Assembly: GCF_000390185.1 (NCBI RefSeq)
Contig: NZ_AQHR01000049.1
Span: 1 to 64,000 of the forward strand
From: Lunatimonas lonarensis
GTDB taxonomy: Bacteria > Bacteroidota > Bacteroidia > Cytophagales > Cyclobacteriaceae
Length of the DNA stretch: 64,000 nt
Direction: 5' to 3'
This document shows positions 15,911-25,685 of this stretch, piece after piece. Below the pieces are notes generated by a model. That model was not told where the DNA came from, made no database searches, and saw only the letters and a program-made list of their open reading frames with translations. The position numbers and the translations under genes are program-made. Position 1 is the stretch's first letter; every line of letters starts with the position of its first letter.

Positions 15911-16456
15911 ATGCTCGAACAATTTACTTGGATCAACGAACCCAAACACTGGGAAATCACCGAAGGCACATGCCATATGAGCACCGATCCAAAAACAGAT
16001 TTTTGGCGGAAGACCCACTACGGGTTTGTTCGGGACAACGGACACTTTTTGTATACCGAACTCTTTGGCAGTTTTGAAATGAAGGTAAAAATCACCGGTA
16101 GCTACCGGGATCTCTATGACCAAGCCGGGCTGATGCTGCGCCAGGACGAAGCCAACTGGCTAAAGACCGGGATAGAATACGTACACGGACAGCAGCAGGT
16201 GAGTGCTGTAGTGACCCGAAACTATTCCGACTGGTCGGTCAGTCCGTATGCTGGCAATCCCCCCCACCTTTGGCTGAGGCTGACCCGCGAAGGCGACTTT
16301 GTGGAGATTCACTACTCGCCCGATAATATCCGGTACGACCTGCTGCGCATCGCCTATATGACGCCATCTGAATCGATTTTCGCGGGATTGATGGCTGCCT
16401 CTCCTGATGGGGAGGGATTTGACGTAGCCTTTTCTGATTTGCAGATTACGCAGTAA
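15911..16456 (+). CDS. DUF1349 domain protein
   Basis: 181 residues, no signal peptide. The whole length matches the DUF1349 / concanavalin-like fold once linked to 'regulation of enolase': FTWINEPKHWEI at the start, DFWRKTHYGFVRDNGHF, DQAGLMLRQDEANWLKTGIEYV in the middle and SFAG-type FAGLMAASPDGEGFDVAFSDL at the end. The biochemical role of the family is not established; a carbohydrate-binding fold is likely. It starts 20 bp after the interrupted lipoprotein gene and converges with the HNH gene. Confidence 0.85.
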   Translation: MLEQFTWINEPKHWEITEGTCHMSTDPKTDFWRKTHYGFVRDNGHFLYTELFGSFEMKVKITGSYRDLYDQAGLMLRQDEANWLKTGIEYVHGQQQVSAVVTRNYSDWSVSPYAGNPPHLWLRLTREGDFVEIHYSPDNIRYDLLRIAYMTPSESIFAGLMAASPDGEGFDVAFSDLQITQ

Positions 16457-16514
16457 CGGTACAAGATGATCGCATGTACGCCGGCCCGGTAAAGATCTGC
16501 GGAGTTTTTCACCA

Positions 16515-17033
16515 TTATACCAGCTTGCTATGGAGAAAGGGAAGCCATTCTTCGGCATGTCGCTCGGCATATTCCGCCAAAAAGTAGGAAAGTGTGGGCC
16601 TAAAGGGCTGCTGCCGAAGGTGCATGCCAGCCTGTTCCGGTGTTTTGTCACCCTTCACCGTATTGCATCGATGGCAGGCAGTCACCAGGTTGTTCCAACT
16701 GGTTTTACCACCTTTTGATTTGGGCACGACGTGGTCAATGGTCAGGTTTTTGGACGACCCACAATATTGGCACCGCATGTGGTCCCGCTTAAAAATATTG
16801 ATTCGATTGAGCATGACACCCCGGTAGGGAATGTTTTTGTATTCATACAATCGGATCACCGCTGGATAATGAAAATCCCTGTCCACCGTCCGAATCTTCA
16901 GGTAGTCAAACGTGGCGATGGGAACGGCCTTTTCAAGAAGAGTCAATATGATTGCTTTTTGAACATTTACCACGGCTACGGGTGTATGGTCTAGATTCAG
17001 TACCAATACTTTCTTTTCCATTCGCTCTATCAT
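16515..17033 (-). CDS. HNH endonuclease family protein
   Basis: 172 residues (an alternative ATG at 17021 removes four). The N-terminal ~80 residues (VLVLNLDHTPVAVVNVQKAIILTL, with a VRLYEY-like segment) precede an HNH nuclease domain with two CxxC zinc knuckles, CQYCG and CHRCN, and the core LTIDHVVPKSKGGKTSWNNLV. All catalytic positions (H, N, and the second Cys pair) appear intact. Proteins of this short type are found as single genes in most Bacteroidota genomes, so it is probably a housekeeping nuclease of unknown substrate rather than a restriction enzyme or intron endonuclease. No methylase is adjacent. Confidence 0.85.
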   Translation of the reverse strand: MIERMEKKVLVLNLDHTPVAVVNVQKAIILTLLEKAVPIATFDYLKIRTVDRDFHYPAVIRLYEYKNIPYRGVMLNRINIFKRDHMRCQYCGSSKNLTIDHVVPKSKGGKTSWNNLVTACHRCNTVKGDKTPEQAGMHLRQQPFRPTLSYFLAEYAERHAEEWLPFLHSKLV

Positions 17034-17184
17034 ACAGACAATCGCTTGACGACTTGTTGAACCCGATTTTTAGGACAAATGTTTCGTTGTTAATGGGACT
17101 ACACCAAACAGGTAATCCGTATTCAGCAGTGCAGCATCCCGGATTGATTTTCAACCAAATGACCTCATTTTTCTCCACAGCAGG

Positions 17185-17649
17185 TTATAGCACCATCCGC
17201 TGAAGATCCCGCTTGGCATCCTTCTCCTTGATGGATTGGCGCTTATCGTGGGTCTTTTTACCCTTTGCCAAGGCTATTTCAACTTTCGCCAGGCCACGGT
17301 CATTTATAAACACTCTCACAGGAACAATCGAAAGGCCTTTCTCTGAAAATTTGCTCTCCAATTTATTCAACTCTTGGCGGTTTAGCAACAGTTTTCTTTC
17401 CCTGACCGGATCGTGGTTATAGTAGACGGTAAGGCTGTAGGGTGCGATGTGCATCTGCTTGATAAAGAGCTCTCCCTTTCGAAAGTAACAGTACGCCTCC
17501 GTGAGTGAGGCCTTCCCTTCCCTCAGTGATTTGATCTCGGTTCCGCGCAGGGTAATACCCGCGACATACTTGTCTATAAACTCGTATTCGAAACTTGCCT
17601 TCTTGTTTTTTATGTTGATGGTTTTTTCAAACCTATTTGTTTTTGCCAT
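17185..17649 (-). CDS. smpB: SsrA-binding protein SmpB
   Basis: 154 residues from ATG 17649 ([22 protein letters not shown]); a start at 17658 is also open. SmpB escorts tmRNA to stalled ribosomes for trans-translation. The OB-fold core is clear ([31 protein letters not shown]), as is the basic C-terminal tail that mimics the missing mRNA ([18 protein letters not shown]). The start codon lies 17 bp inside the end of tsaD, so the two are translationally linked. The tmRNA gene itself was not seen in this window. Confidence 0.96.
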   Translation of the reverse strand: MAKTNRFEKTINIKNKKASFEYEFIDKYVAGITLRGTEIKSLREGKASLTEAYCYFRKGELFIKQMHIAPYSLTVYYNHDPVRERKLLLNRQELNKLESKFSEKGLSIVPVRVFINDRGLAKVEIALAKGKKTHDKRQSIKEKDAKRDLQRMVL

Positions 17650-18658
17650 GGTCTCCAATTTTCATTTTTGCAGAAGGACTAACGTCCAAATCACAAAATA
17701 TTCCTTTTTGATACTTAAAATGCCCAGCCATGGCGATCATGGCTGCGTTATCTGTACAATACTCCAGGCGGGGAATAAACACCTGCCATCCCAGTTTCTC
17801 CGACAGCCCAGCCAACGCTTTTCTCAAGCCCTGATTGGCGGAAACACCGCCGGCGATTGCAATTTGATCGATCCCATACGTTGTGGATGCCTTCATCAGT
17901 TTTAACAGCAGCATTTTGATAAGCGTATATTGAATCGAGGCACAAATATCCGGAAGCCGCTTTTCAATAAAACCGGGATCACCCTGAACCCTGTCTCTGA
18001 GAAAATACAGCACCGCCGTCTTGATACCACTAAATGAATAATTCAGTCCTCTCATACTGGTGATGGGAAATACAAAAGCGCCTGGGTTTCCCGTTGCCGC
18101 AAGCTTGTCTAGGTGAGGGCCTCCCGGATAGGGTAATCCAAGCAACTTTGCCGTCTTGTCAAAGGCCTCCCCTACTGCATCATCCAGTGTTTCCCCAATC
18201 ACTTCCATATCCAGATAGTCCCGGACGAGCACCAACTGGGTATGCCCTCCACTCACTGTTAGACAAATAAACGGAAAGGAAGGTTTGGGATCCTCTATAA
18301 AATGGGCCAAAATATGGGCTTCCATGTGGTTTACCTCGATCAAGGGAAGGTCTAGGGCAAATGCAAAGGACTTGGCAAAGGAACCACCCACCAGCAGCGA
18401 GCCCATCAATCCAGGTCCCCGGGTGAACGCGACGGCACTCAACTCCCCTTTGCTGATACCCGAATCGGTCAATGCTTCATGGACGACGGGTACCACGTGT
18501 TGCTGATGAGCCCTTGACGCCAACTCGGGAACCACCCCTCCATATTTCTCATGGACAGATTGTGTGGCTATTATATTATTGAGTACTTTGCCATCAGAAA
18601 TCACCGATGCAGACGTTTCATCACATGAGGACTCGATAGCTAAGATATTTACCGTCAT
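17633..18658 (-). CDS. tsaD: tRNA N6-adenosine threonylcarbamoyltransferase TsaD
   Basis: 341 residues from ATG 18656-18658; the frame is open 46 codons further upstream, but the family start ([16 protein letters not shown]) is here. TsaD transfers the threonylcarbamoyl group to A37 of ANN-decoding tRNAs. Metal-binding HMEAH ([10 protein letters not shown]), the SGGHTQL loop, [18 protein letters not shown] and the C-terminal [10 protein letters not shown] and DNAAMIA motifs are all present. Its start codon is immediately adjacent to the start of tamB on the other strand, so its promoter must lie inside the tamB reading frame; TAACTTTC at 18692-18685 is a candidate. Confidence 0.97.
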   Translation of the reverse strand: MTVNILAIESSCDETSASVISDGKVLNNIIATQSVHEKYGGVVPELASRAHQQHVVPVVHEALTDSGISKGELSAVAFTRGPGLMGSLLVGGSFAKSFAFALDLPLIEVNHMEAHILAHFIEDPKPSFPFICLTVSGGHTQLVLVRDYLDMEVIGETLDDAVGEAFDKTAKLLGLPYPGGPHLDKLAATGNPGAFVFPITSMRGLNYSFSGIKTAVLYFLRDRVQGDPGFIEKRLPDICASIQYTLIKMLLLKLMKASTTYGIDQIAIAGGVSANQGLRKALAGLSEKLGWQVFIPRLEYCTDNAAMIAMAGHFKYQKGIFCDLDVSPSAKMKIGDHGKNK

Positions 18659-21600
18659 TTGGTTTTGCGATTGGAAAAGAAGGCGAAAGTTACGGAAATT
18701 TTGCGTAAAGCACTTAGGCTGCTTTCCAGGGTGACCCTGTTCTTTTTGCTGCTGTTTCTTTTGATTGTCGGTCTGCTCCAAATCCCCTATATACAAACCG
18801 CTATCGCCGGATACATCACTTCATTGATCTCCGAAAAAACAGGCTATAAATCAACCATCCAATCTGTGAATATCCGCTGGTGGGATGCGGTCAGTCTTCG
18901 GGATGTGACGGTTTATGACCTAAAGGACAGCTTGATGGCGGAACTGGACGAGGTCTATATCGATTTTTCGATCAAAGGCCTGTTGGATGCCCAGAATCCC
19001 GGACTGGACGAAATTTCCCTCAAAAAAGGGAATGTCCGCCTTATTACCCACCCCGGCGATATCCAACTTAACATCAACGTATTCCTCGAACGCTTAGGCC
19101 AATTGGTAAAGCGGAACAAAGCGGAAAGGAAATCTACCCGTTTCCTGATTGACGCCATCAATTTGGAAAATACCTCTCTGGATATTTTGGACTACAATGT
19201 CGTTTCGCAAGCGAATACTTTTGATTACAGTAGGCTGAGGTTTCGGAAGCTTGTTGCCAAAGCGAGGGATTTCCGCGTATACGCCGATACCCTGTCCTTT
19301 GATCTAAGTTTCCTAGAGGGAACCGAAGCCACCTCTGGGATTCCGATTGAGCAATTGCGTACGTCTTTCACCTACAGTTCTACAGGAATGGAATTGGCCA
19401 AGCTTTACCTCAAGTCCAACGAGACGGTGATCAAAGACTACCTCCGCTTTTCCTATGAAAGCGCATTGAGCCTTCGAAACTTCACGGAAGAAGTGCAGCT
19501 TTATGCAAGTTTGGACGCGGCGGCGTTGCATTTGCCAGATCTTTCCTATTTCTCTTCCAATTTTCCGGATATCGATGATGTGCTGTATTTGAGTGGTGAC
19601 GTAGAGGGCAGCATCAAGGAGCTGCATTCCGATGAGCTGTTGCTACGTTTTGGTGAACGTAGTGCCTTGTTTGGAAAATTCAACATCCGGGGATTGCCCG
19701 ATATCTCGGACACCTACTTTAACCTTTCCCTGGTTAATTCCACCCTCATTCACACCGATCTGAGCCCCTACGTAAGTGCGGAGGCCCAAAAAGAATTGGA
19801 TAAATTCCGGGATATTCGTTTCAACTCGGATTTTTCGGGTTACCTGTCGCAGTTTTCGGCGAGTGGTGAATTCCGTACCCGCATAGGGACCTTGCGGGGG
19901 CGGGTTAACGTTAGGTATTCAGACAACAACACCCCTTACTACCATGGGAATATGGAAGCGGTCAATTTGGATATCGGTATTTTACTGGAAGACAGGAAGC
20001 TTTTCCAAAAAGCCAGTTTCAGGGGCAATTTCAAAGGGTCTGGATTAACTGCGGAAACTGCTCTGATTGAACTGGACGCAACTTTCAGAAACCTCGGCAT
20101 CAACGATTACAACTACACGGGAATCAGCACAAACGCGACGGTCGGAAAAGAGCTGTTTACCGGTCGATTGAATGTCAAAGACCCAAATTTGGTCATGGAG
20201 CTTGATGGCACGCTGGATCTTCGAAACCAGAAAGATTCCGCCAACCTGATCCTAAAATTGGACACTGCCTTTTTACAGGAGCTAAAGCTTACCGAAAACA
20301 ACCTGTTCCTAAGCGGAAGCTTCGAACTCGATACCAAAGGAATAGACCTGGACAACATAGAGGGGGTGACGCGGTTTAGGGATGTGCTTGTGAGTTATGA
20401 GGGCAGGGATTTGTTCCTAGACTACTTTCTTTTCCAATCTCTCTTCACTGACGACTCCCGCGTAATTTCGTTCAATTCAGACCTGTTGGTGGCTGGTATC
20501 ACCGGCAAATTCAAGGTTGCCCAACTAATCAGTGATGTCCAAGAGCTTTGGGGAGACTACCTTGCCATTCTTACGAATGACGAGAGAAAGACACGGATCT
20601 CCAAAGGTGACGAAGAATACTACATTGACCTGTACGTGGACCTTAGAGATCCAAATCCCATTATCAATTTGCTGGAACCAACGCTATACATTTCCAATCA
20701 GACAATCCTGGAGGGGGCTTTCTACCAAACCACTGACAACACCGTATTCAATTTCTTTGCGGCCATCGACACGATATACTTCAACGGCAATTATTTCCTG
20801 GACAACAACATTGACTTCAACACATCCAAAACAAAGCGTTCGGACGATGTGTTGGCTTCGTTTTACCTGTATTCGAAGCAACAACAATTGCGGTCGGGCC
20901 TTACCTTCCACAATTTTGCGTCCGAGGCTATTTGGAACGAATCGAAAGTCGACTTGCGCCTCGGACTTGACCAGCTTGCTACGGATAGTTACGTCCGAAT
21001 CAACAGTGAAATTCTTTTGGAACCCGGAAACACTGTGATTACGCTGGAACCTTCTGAAATCAAACTGTTGGAAAACTTTTGGGAGTTTGAACCGAACAAC
21101 GGCATTCTGCTAAAAAAAGACGAGGTAGTCTTTGATAATGTAAAGCTTTTCAACGAAAACCAGTTTATATCCGCCAATGGAAAGATCAACTCCAATCCCG
21201 CCGAATCATTGGACATCATCGTCAAGGATGTCAGCTTGGATTTTTTGAATTCTTTCGGCAAACTTCAGTACCAGGGAATTGCAAATGGAGAGATCATTCT
21301 CACCGAATACCAGCGCAAAGAGGGGTCAGAAGGATACCTAACCATTCGGGACATCCACATAAATGATTTTTTGATTGGTGACATCGATGCTTCGGCATTT
21401 TTTGAAAACGAGTCCATCTTCATCCGGATAGACAATTTTAGAGAAGGAAAAAAGTCCATTGAAATCCGAGGTACCATGGACGATCTCGAAAACACACTCA
21501 ATCTAACCGCCATCTTTGAAGAAACAAACCTCGCCATTTCCGAACCCTTCCTGACCGGCTTGGTCTCCGATTTGGATGGTACTGCTAGCGGAAGATTACA

Positions 21601-23269
21601 AATCTCAGGCACACTTGGCAAGCCTGAAATCATCGGTCAGGGAGCGATCAACGAAGGGCGGTTCAAGTTCGATTACCTAAACACTTACTACTTAGTGGAC
21701 GGCGATGTATTGTTTGATCCAAACGAGATCAGCTTCCGCGCTGTTACCCTCCGCGACGTCAACAACAACCGTGCATCACTATCCGGAGGGCTGACACATG
21801 ACAATTTCTCAAACTTTATCGTGAACCTCAATGCATCCCTGTCCAACATGCAGGTGCTCAATACGTCCCTGGCAAACAACGAACTATTCTATGGAACCGC
21901 ATTTGCATCGGGGACTGTATCCGTTTTTGGTGCCTTTAACAACCTCGAAATTACGGCAAACGCCACCTCCCAACCCAATACCCGGATCTACATCCCCCTT
22001 ACAAGTAGTGAAGGCCAGACCCAGGAAGACTTCATCACCTTCATCAATGTACACGATACAGTAGGTATGGTGTCCGCTGCACGGCAAGCCGACAATTCAG
22101 CCATTAGCAATCTCACGCTAAACCTAAATCTGGATATAAACCCCAACGCCTATATTGAGATTCAAATCGATCCGAGGACAGGTGAAACCATTCAGGGACG
22201 GGGAAGGGGTGTCCTTAACCTGAACGTAGATACGCAGGGGAACTTCAACATGACAGGCAACTATGAAATCGTGGATGCATTGTATAATTTTTCCCTATAC
22301 AACATTATCAACAAGCGTTTTGTCATTGAGCCGGGTGGGCGAATCACCTGGTTCGGCGATCCCTATCAGGGAACTATGAACATACGGGCAAGCTACGAAG
22401 AAAACGTTTCTATGATCGGACTACAAAACAACCCGAACGCGTCCGAATTTGAAACCGCCGAATTAAAAAGACGGTACCCGGTAAAAGTCCTCATGACGCT
22501 GGAAGGGCAACTGCTGTCTCCGGATATTTCTTTTGCTTTTGACTTTTCGGCCTTTCCCGAGGGCAGTGAGCTGCAAACCACCATTTCCGCTTTCCAAAAC
22601 CGGCTAGCAAATGACGAGCAGGAAAAAAACCGCCAAGTGTTCTCCCTAATCATGCTGCGAAGGTTTTCACCTCCGGGGCAGTTTAGTGGAGCAGGCATCG
22701 GCTTTTCAAACCTAAGCCAATTGGTGTCTTCCCAGTTAAACAGTCTAATTTCACAGGTGGACCAAAATCTGGAAATCGATTTTGACCTGACGGCACTGGA
22801 CGAAAGTGCACTGGAGACTTTCCAGCTTCGCGTGGCCTATACTTTTCTTGACGGACGGCTTCGGGTAACACGGGACGGTGGTTTTACAGATCTTCAGGGA
22901 AATGCCGATTTCAACACCATTGCCGGAGATTGGCAGGCAGAATACCTGCTGACCGAAGATGGCCGCTACCGCGTGAGGGTCTATAACCGAAACAACTTCA
23001 ATACGCTGACGGCCCTGAGCATCAACAACCGGGCACCCAACACGTATGGCGTGTCGATATCGCAAAATCTTCTGTTCAGTTCATTCAAAGAACTCTTTCA
23101 AAACATAGCCAGGAAAAATCGAATGTCCCCCTTATTTATAGACGACGACAATATCCTGAGAGACCGCATCGAAATCGACTTGGACGAGTTGGCACCCGAG
23201 CTATTTAAGCCGGATGTAGAGACAGAACGCCCACCAATACAGATTCTGGACCGTCCGGCAGATTTCTAA
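18659..23269 (+). CDS. tamB: TamB-like translocation/assembly module protein
   Basis: 1536 residues. An N-terminal transmembrane helix (TLFFLLLFLLIVGLLQIPYI, residues ~23-43) anchors the protein in the inner membrane. The remainder is the long beta-taco of AsmA/TamB proteins, ending with the TamB (DUF490) C-terminal domain at ~1120-1480 (GRGRGVLNLNVDTQGNFNMTG, FVIEPGGRITWFGDPYQGTMNI). TamB bridges the periplasm and acts in outer-membrane protein or phospholipid transport. No ATG is available; TTG at 18659 or 18665 must be used, so the start is uncertain. It is divergent from tsaD with zero spacing. No TamA/BamA-like gene is beside it. Confidence 0.9.
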   Translation: MVLRLEKKAKVTEILRKALRLLSRVTLFFLLLFLLIVGLLQIPYIQTAIAGYITSLISEKTGYKSTIQSVNIRWWDAVSLRDVTVYDLKDSLMAELDEVYIDFSIKGLLDAQNPGLDEISLKKGNVRLITHPGDIQLNINVFLERLGQLVKRNKAERKSTRFLIDAINLENTSLDILDYNVVSQANTFDYSRLRFRKLVAKARDFRVYADTLSFDLSFLEGTEATSGIPIEQLRTSFTYSSTGMELAKLYLKSNETVIKDYLRFSYESALSLRNFTEEVQLYASLDAAALHLPDLSYFSSNFPDIDDVLYLSGDVEGSIKELHSDELLLRFGERSALFGKFNIRGLPDISDTYFNLSLVNSTLIHTDLSPYVSAEAQKELDKFRDIRFNSDFSGYLSQFSASGEFRTRIGTLRGRVNVRYSDNNTPYYHGNMEAVNLDIGILLEDRKLFQKASFRGNFKGSGLTAETALIELDATFRNLGINDYNYTGISTNATVGKELFTGRLNVKDPNLVMELDGTLDLRNQKDSANLILKLDTAFLQELKLTENNLFLSGSFELDTKGIDLDNIEGVTRFRDVLVSYEGRDLFLDYFLFQSLFTDDSRVISFNSDLLVAGITGKFKVAQLISDVQELWGDYLAILTNDERKTRISKGDEEYYIDLYVDLRDPNPIINLLEPTLYISNQTILEGAFYQTTDNTVFNFFAAIDTIYFNGNYFLDNNIDFNTSKTKRSDDVLASFYLYSKQQQLRSGLTFHNFASEAIWNESKVDLRLGLDQLATDSYVRINSEILLEPGNTVITLEPSEIKLLENFWEFEPNNGILLKKDEVVFDNVKLFNENQFISANGKINSNPAESLDIIVKDVSLDFLNSFGKLQYQGIANGEIILTEYQRKEGSEGYLTIRDIHINDFLIGDIDASAFFENESIFIRIDNFREGKKSIEIRGTMDDLENTLNLTAIFEETNLAISEPFLTGLVSDLDGTASGRLQISGTLGKPEIIGQGAINEGRFKFDYLNTYYLVDGDVLFDPNEISFRAVTLRDVNNNRASLSGGLTHDNFSNFIVNLNASLSNMQVLNTSLANNELFYGTAFASGTVSVFGAFNNLEITANATSQPNTRIYIPLTSSEGQTQEDFITFINVHDTVGMVSAARQADNSAISNLTLNLNLDINPNAYIEIQIDPRTGETIQGRGRGVLNLNVDTQGNFNMTGNYEIVDALYNFSLYNIINKRFVIEPGGRITWFGDPYQGTMNIRASYEENVSMIGLQNNPNASEFETAELKRRYPVKVLMTLEGQLLSPDISFAFDFSAFPEGSELQTTISAFQNRLANDEQEKNRQVFSLIMLRRFSPPGQFSGAGIGFSNLSQLVSSQLNSLISQVDQNLEIDFDLTALDESALETFQLRVAYTFLDGRLRVTRDGGFTDLQGNADFNTIAGDWQAEYLLTEDGRYRVRVYNRNNFNTLTALSINNRAPNTYGVSISQNLLFSSFKELFQNIARKNRMSPLFIDDDNILRDRIEIDLDELAPELFKPDVETERPPIQILDRPADF

Positions 23270-23308
23270 ATAATTGAAACATTTCGGCAGAACAATGATT
23301 TATATTGG

Positions 23309-24604
23309 ATGGAAAAAATCACTTTATTCTGGTTCAGAAGAGACCTAAGGCTGGAGGATAACGTAGGGTTGTACTATGCGTTTAGCCAAGAACGCAACGT
23401 ACTGCCTTTATTTATTTTTGATACCGAGATCCTGAATAAACTGGAGGACAAATGCGATGCCCGGGTCGGTTTTATCCATGCCCAGCTTCAAAGACTAAAC
23501 CAGGAATTGGCTGCTTTTGGCAGTACCCTTTTGGTAAAGCTTGGAAGTCCGTTGTCTGTATACGAACGTCTTATGAAAGAATACGACATTCAATGTGTGT
23601 ACACCAACCGCGACTACGAACCCTACGCCAGAGAACGAGACAAAGCCGTGGGCGAACTTTTGAAATCCCGCCAAATTCCGTTTTATGACTTTAAGGATCA
23701 AGTGATTTTTGAGCAGAACGAGATCTTGACAGATTCGGGCCAACACTACAAAGTGTATACGCCCTACAGCAGAAACTGGAAAGCAAAGCTACAGTCGACC
23801 AAGCTGACCCCCCTCCACTTGGACGCCAACCGGAAGGGTTTTTACCAGACCAAGCCCTTTGCCATTCCGAGCTTGATGGATATTGGTTTCGAACCCTCAC
23901 CTATACAAATCCCCCCGATCGAAATCAATAAGCCGCTCATTCGACAATACGACAAGACCAGGAACTATCCGGCGACAGCAGGCACAACTCGCCTAGGCAT
24001 TCATCTTAGATTTGGCACTATCAGCATTCGAAAGCTGGTGTCTGAGGCCACTTCACTTAATGAGACCTATCTCAATGAGCTGATTTGGCGGGAATTTTAT
24101 ATGATGATCCTCTACCACAACCCAGAAGTGGTCACCCAATCATTCAAAAAAGCCTACGACGCAATCCCTTGGAGAAACAACGAAGCGGAGTTTACCGCCT
24201 GGTGTAATGGCAAAACAGGCTACCCAATTGTAGACGCCGGTATGCGTGAACTTAACGCTACTGGGTACATGCACAATCGGGTACGTATGATTACGGCCAG
24301 CTTCCTTACCAAACACCTGTTGATCGACTGGCGTTGGGGGGAGGCTTATTTTGCCAAAAAATTACTGGATTTCGAGCTGGCGTCCAATAACGGTGGATGG
24401 CAATGGGCCGCCGGAACTGGAACAGACGCCCAACCTTACTTCAGGATATTTAACCCCAGTTCCCAACAAGAAAAATTTGACAAGGACGGGGCTTATATAA
24501 AGAAATGGGTACCGGAATGGGGATCAGAAAGCTATCCCAAACCAATTGTTGACCACAAATTCGCACGCGCACGCGCGCTGGAAACCTATAAAGGTGCGCT
24601 TTAG
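23309..24604 (+). CDS. phr: Deoxyribodipyrimidine photolyase (class I, cryptochrome/photolyase family)
   Basis: 431 residues. The N-terminal Rossmann domain (FWFRRDLRLEDNVGLYYA) is followed by the helical FAD domain with TRLGIHLRFGTIS, WREFYMM, GYPIVDAGMRELNATGYMHNR and DWRWGEAYFAKKLLD. The Trp-rich region ASNNGGWQWAAGTGTD, the electron-transfer and substrate region of CPD photolyases, is intact, as is YFRIFNP. It repairs UV-induced pyrimidine dimers using blue light. It starts 39 bp after tamB and could be transcribed with it. Confidence 0.93.
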   Translation: MEKITLFWFRRDLRLEDNVGLYYAFSQERNVLPLFIFDTEILNKLEDKCDARVGFIHAQLQRLNQELAAFGSTLLVKLGSPLSVYERLMKEYDIQCVYTNRDYEPYARERDKAVGELLKSRQIPFYDFKDQVIFEQNEILTDSGQHYKVYTPYSRNWKAKLQSTKLTPLHLDANRKGFYQTKPFAIPSLMDIGFEPSPIQIPPIEINKPLIRQYDKTRNYPATAGTTRLGIHLRFGTISIRKLVSEATSLNETYLNELIWREFYMMILYHNPEVVTQSFKKAYDAIPWRNNEAEFTAWCNGKTGYPIVDAGMRELNATGYMHNRVRMITASFLTKHLLIDWRWGEAYFAKKLLDFELASNNGGWQWAAGTGTDAQPYFRIFNPSSQQEKFDKDGAYIKKWVPEWGSESYPKPIVDHKFARARALETYKGAL

Positions 24605-24606
24605 CC

Positions 24607-24622
24607 GCTTGCACCGGCAAGC
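24607..24622. terminator. Hairpin after the photolyase gene
   Basis: GCTTGC-ACCG-GCAAGC is a perfect 6-bp stem 3 bases after the phr stop. No T-run follows, so termination is uncertain. Confidence 0.35.
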
Positions 24623-24717
24623 TTCTCAGTTGTCGTCGGGAAAAACCGTATATTTTTCGTGATTTTTTCTGTTCTTTACGAGAAGAAATCAACTTGCTGG
24701 TTACTGAACCGAAAGAA

Positions 24718-25683
24718 ATGAATATAGGCGATAGAGTACGACTGCTTCACGGAAAAGAAGAGGGCATTGTTTCAAAGATTTTACTGGGCGGAGAGGTGGA
24801 AATTGAAATTGAAGAAGGCTTCCGCATTCCCGCGTTGAAATCAGAGGTCGTCGTGATCAGCGAAGTTGAGGATAGCTATTTCAAGAAAGAAAAAGCCCAA
24901 CCTACCTCCAACCTCAGCAAAACCGCAGATCGGATCCCAGCGGACAACGAGGCCGGTCTTTTCCTTGCCTATATTCCCTACAATGATCAAAATCACGGCG
25001 TTTACCTTGTAAATAACCGAAAGAAAGACTTCCTTTTTTCGGTATCGGAAATCCATGGAGATAGCAGCAAAACCCTAGCTGCCGGTGTGGCAAAGACAAA
25101 CTCCTCGAATCGGGTAGACGAGAAATCCATCAAGGATTTTGAAAGCTGGCCGACATTGTTGATCCTACTTATCCCCATAAACAGTAGGATCGAGAAAACC
25201 GAAAAACCATTTGAACGCCGGGTCAAGTTTAAGGCTTCCGCCTTTTTTAAAAGCAAAGGCAAATCCCCGATCCTGAACAAAGATGGATATGTCTTTCGCT
25301 TGGATCAGACCATGTCCGATCTGGATGTACAACAGTTGAACCGGGATCTCAACCCAACGGATTCCGGTGAAAAACCTATTGGCAGGCAATTTACCCGTCC
25401 CGAAAAAGAAATCGACCTGCACATCGAAAAGCTAAGCACAGGGCATGAATTTCTTAGCAATTCGGAAAAGCTTAGGTTACAAATGGAAACCTTTGAAAAA
25501 AACCTGAATTACGCCATCGCAACGGGAATGGATGAGATAACTTTTATTCACGGGATCGGAAATGGGGTTTTGAGAAAAGAAATACACCGCTACCTCAGTC
25601 AGCTAACCCATATCAGCTACTTCAAAGACACCCATAAAAGCAACTTTGGCTATGGTGCCACCCTAGTCAAAATCCACGAGTAG
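24718..25683 (+). CDS. DUF2027 and Smr domain protein
   Basis: 321 residues from ATG 24718. The frame opens at TTG 24694, but NIGDRVRLLHGKEEGIVSKI is the family start. It has an N-terminal small beta-barrel (residues 1-50), a DUF2027 middle domain (~75-225) and a C-terminal Smr domain with EIDLHIEKL and the HGIGNGVLRKEIHRYL loop. Smr domains, best known from MutS2, nick or bind branched DNA or act on RNA in ribosome rescue. DUF2027-Smr proteins are a Bacteroidota speciality with no settled role. TATATTTT at 24649-24656 is a weak promoter candidate. The next gene starts 2 bp after the stop. Confidence 0.88.
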   Translation: MNIGDRVRLLHGKEEGIVSKILLGGEVEIEIEEGFRIPALKSEVVVISEVEDSYFKKEKAQPTSNLSKTADRIPADNEAGLFLAYIPYNDQNHGVYLVNNRKKDFLFSVSEIHGDSSKTLAAGVAKTNSSNRVDEKSIKDFESWPTLLILLIPINSRIEKTEKPFERRVKFKASAFFKSKGKSPILNKDGYVFRLDQTMSDLDVQQLNRDLNPTDSGEKPIGRQFTRPEKEIDLHIEKLSTGHEFLSNSEKLRLQMETFEKNLNYAIATGMDEITFIHGIGNGVLRKEIHRYLSQLTHISYFKDTHKSNFGYGATLVKIHE

Positions 25684-25685
25684 CC

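Noticed and set aside
17034-17184. tmRNA (ssrA) gene beside smpB
   Set aside because: The 151-bp gap is too short and shows neither a tRNA-like end nor a tag reading frame.
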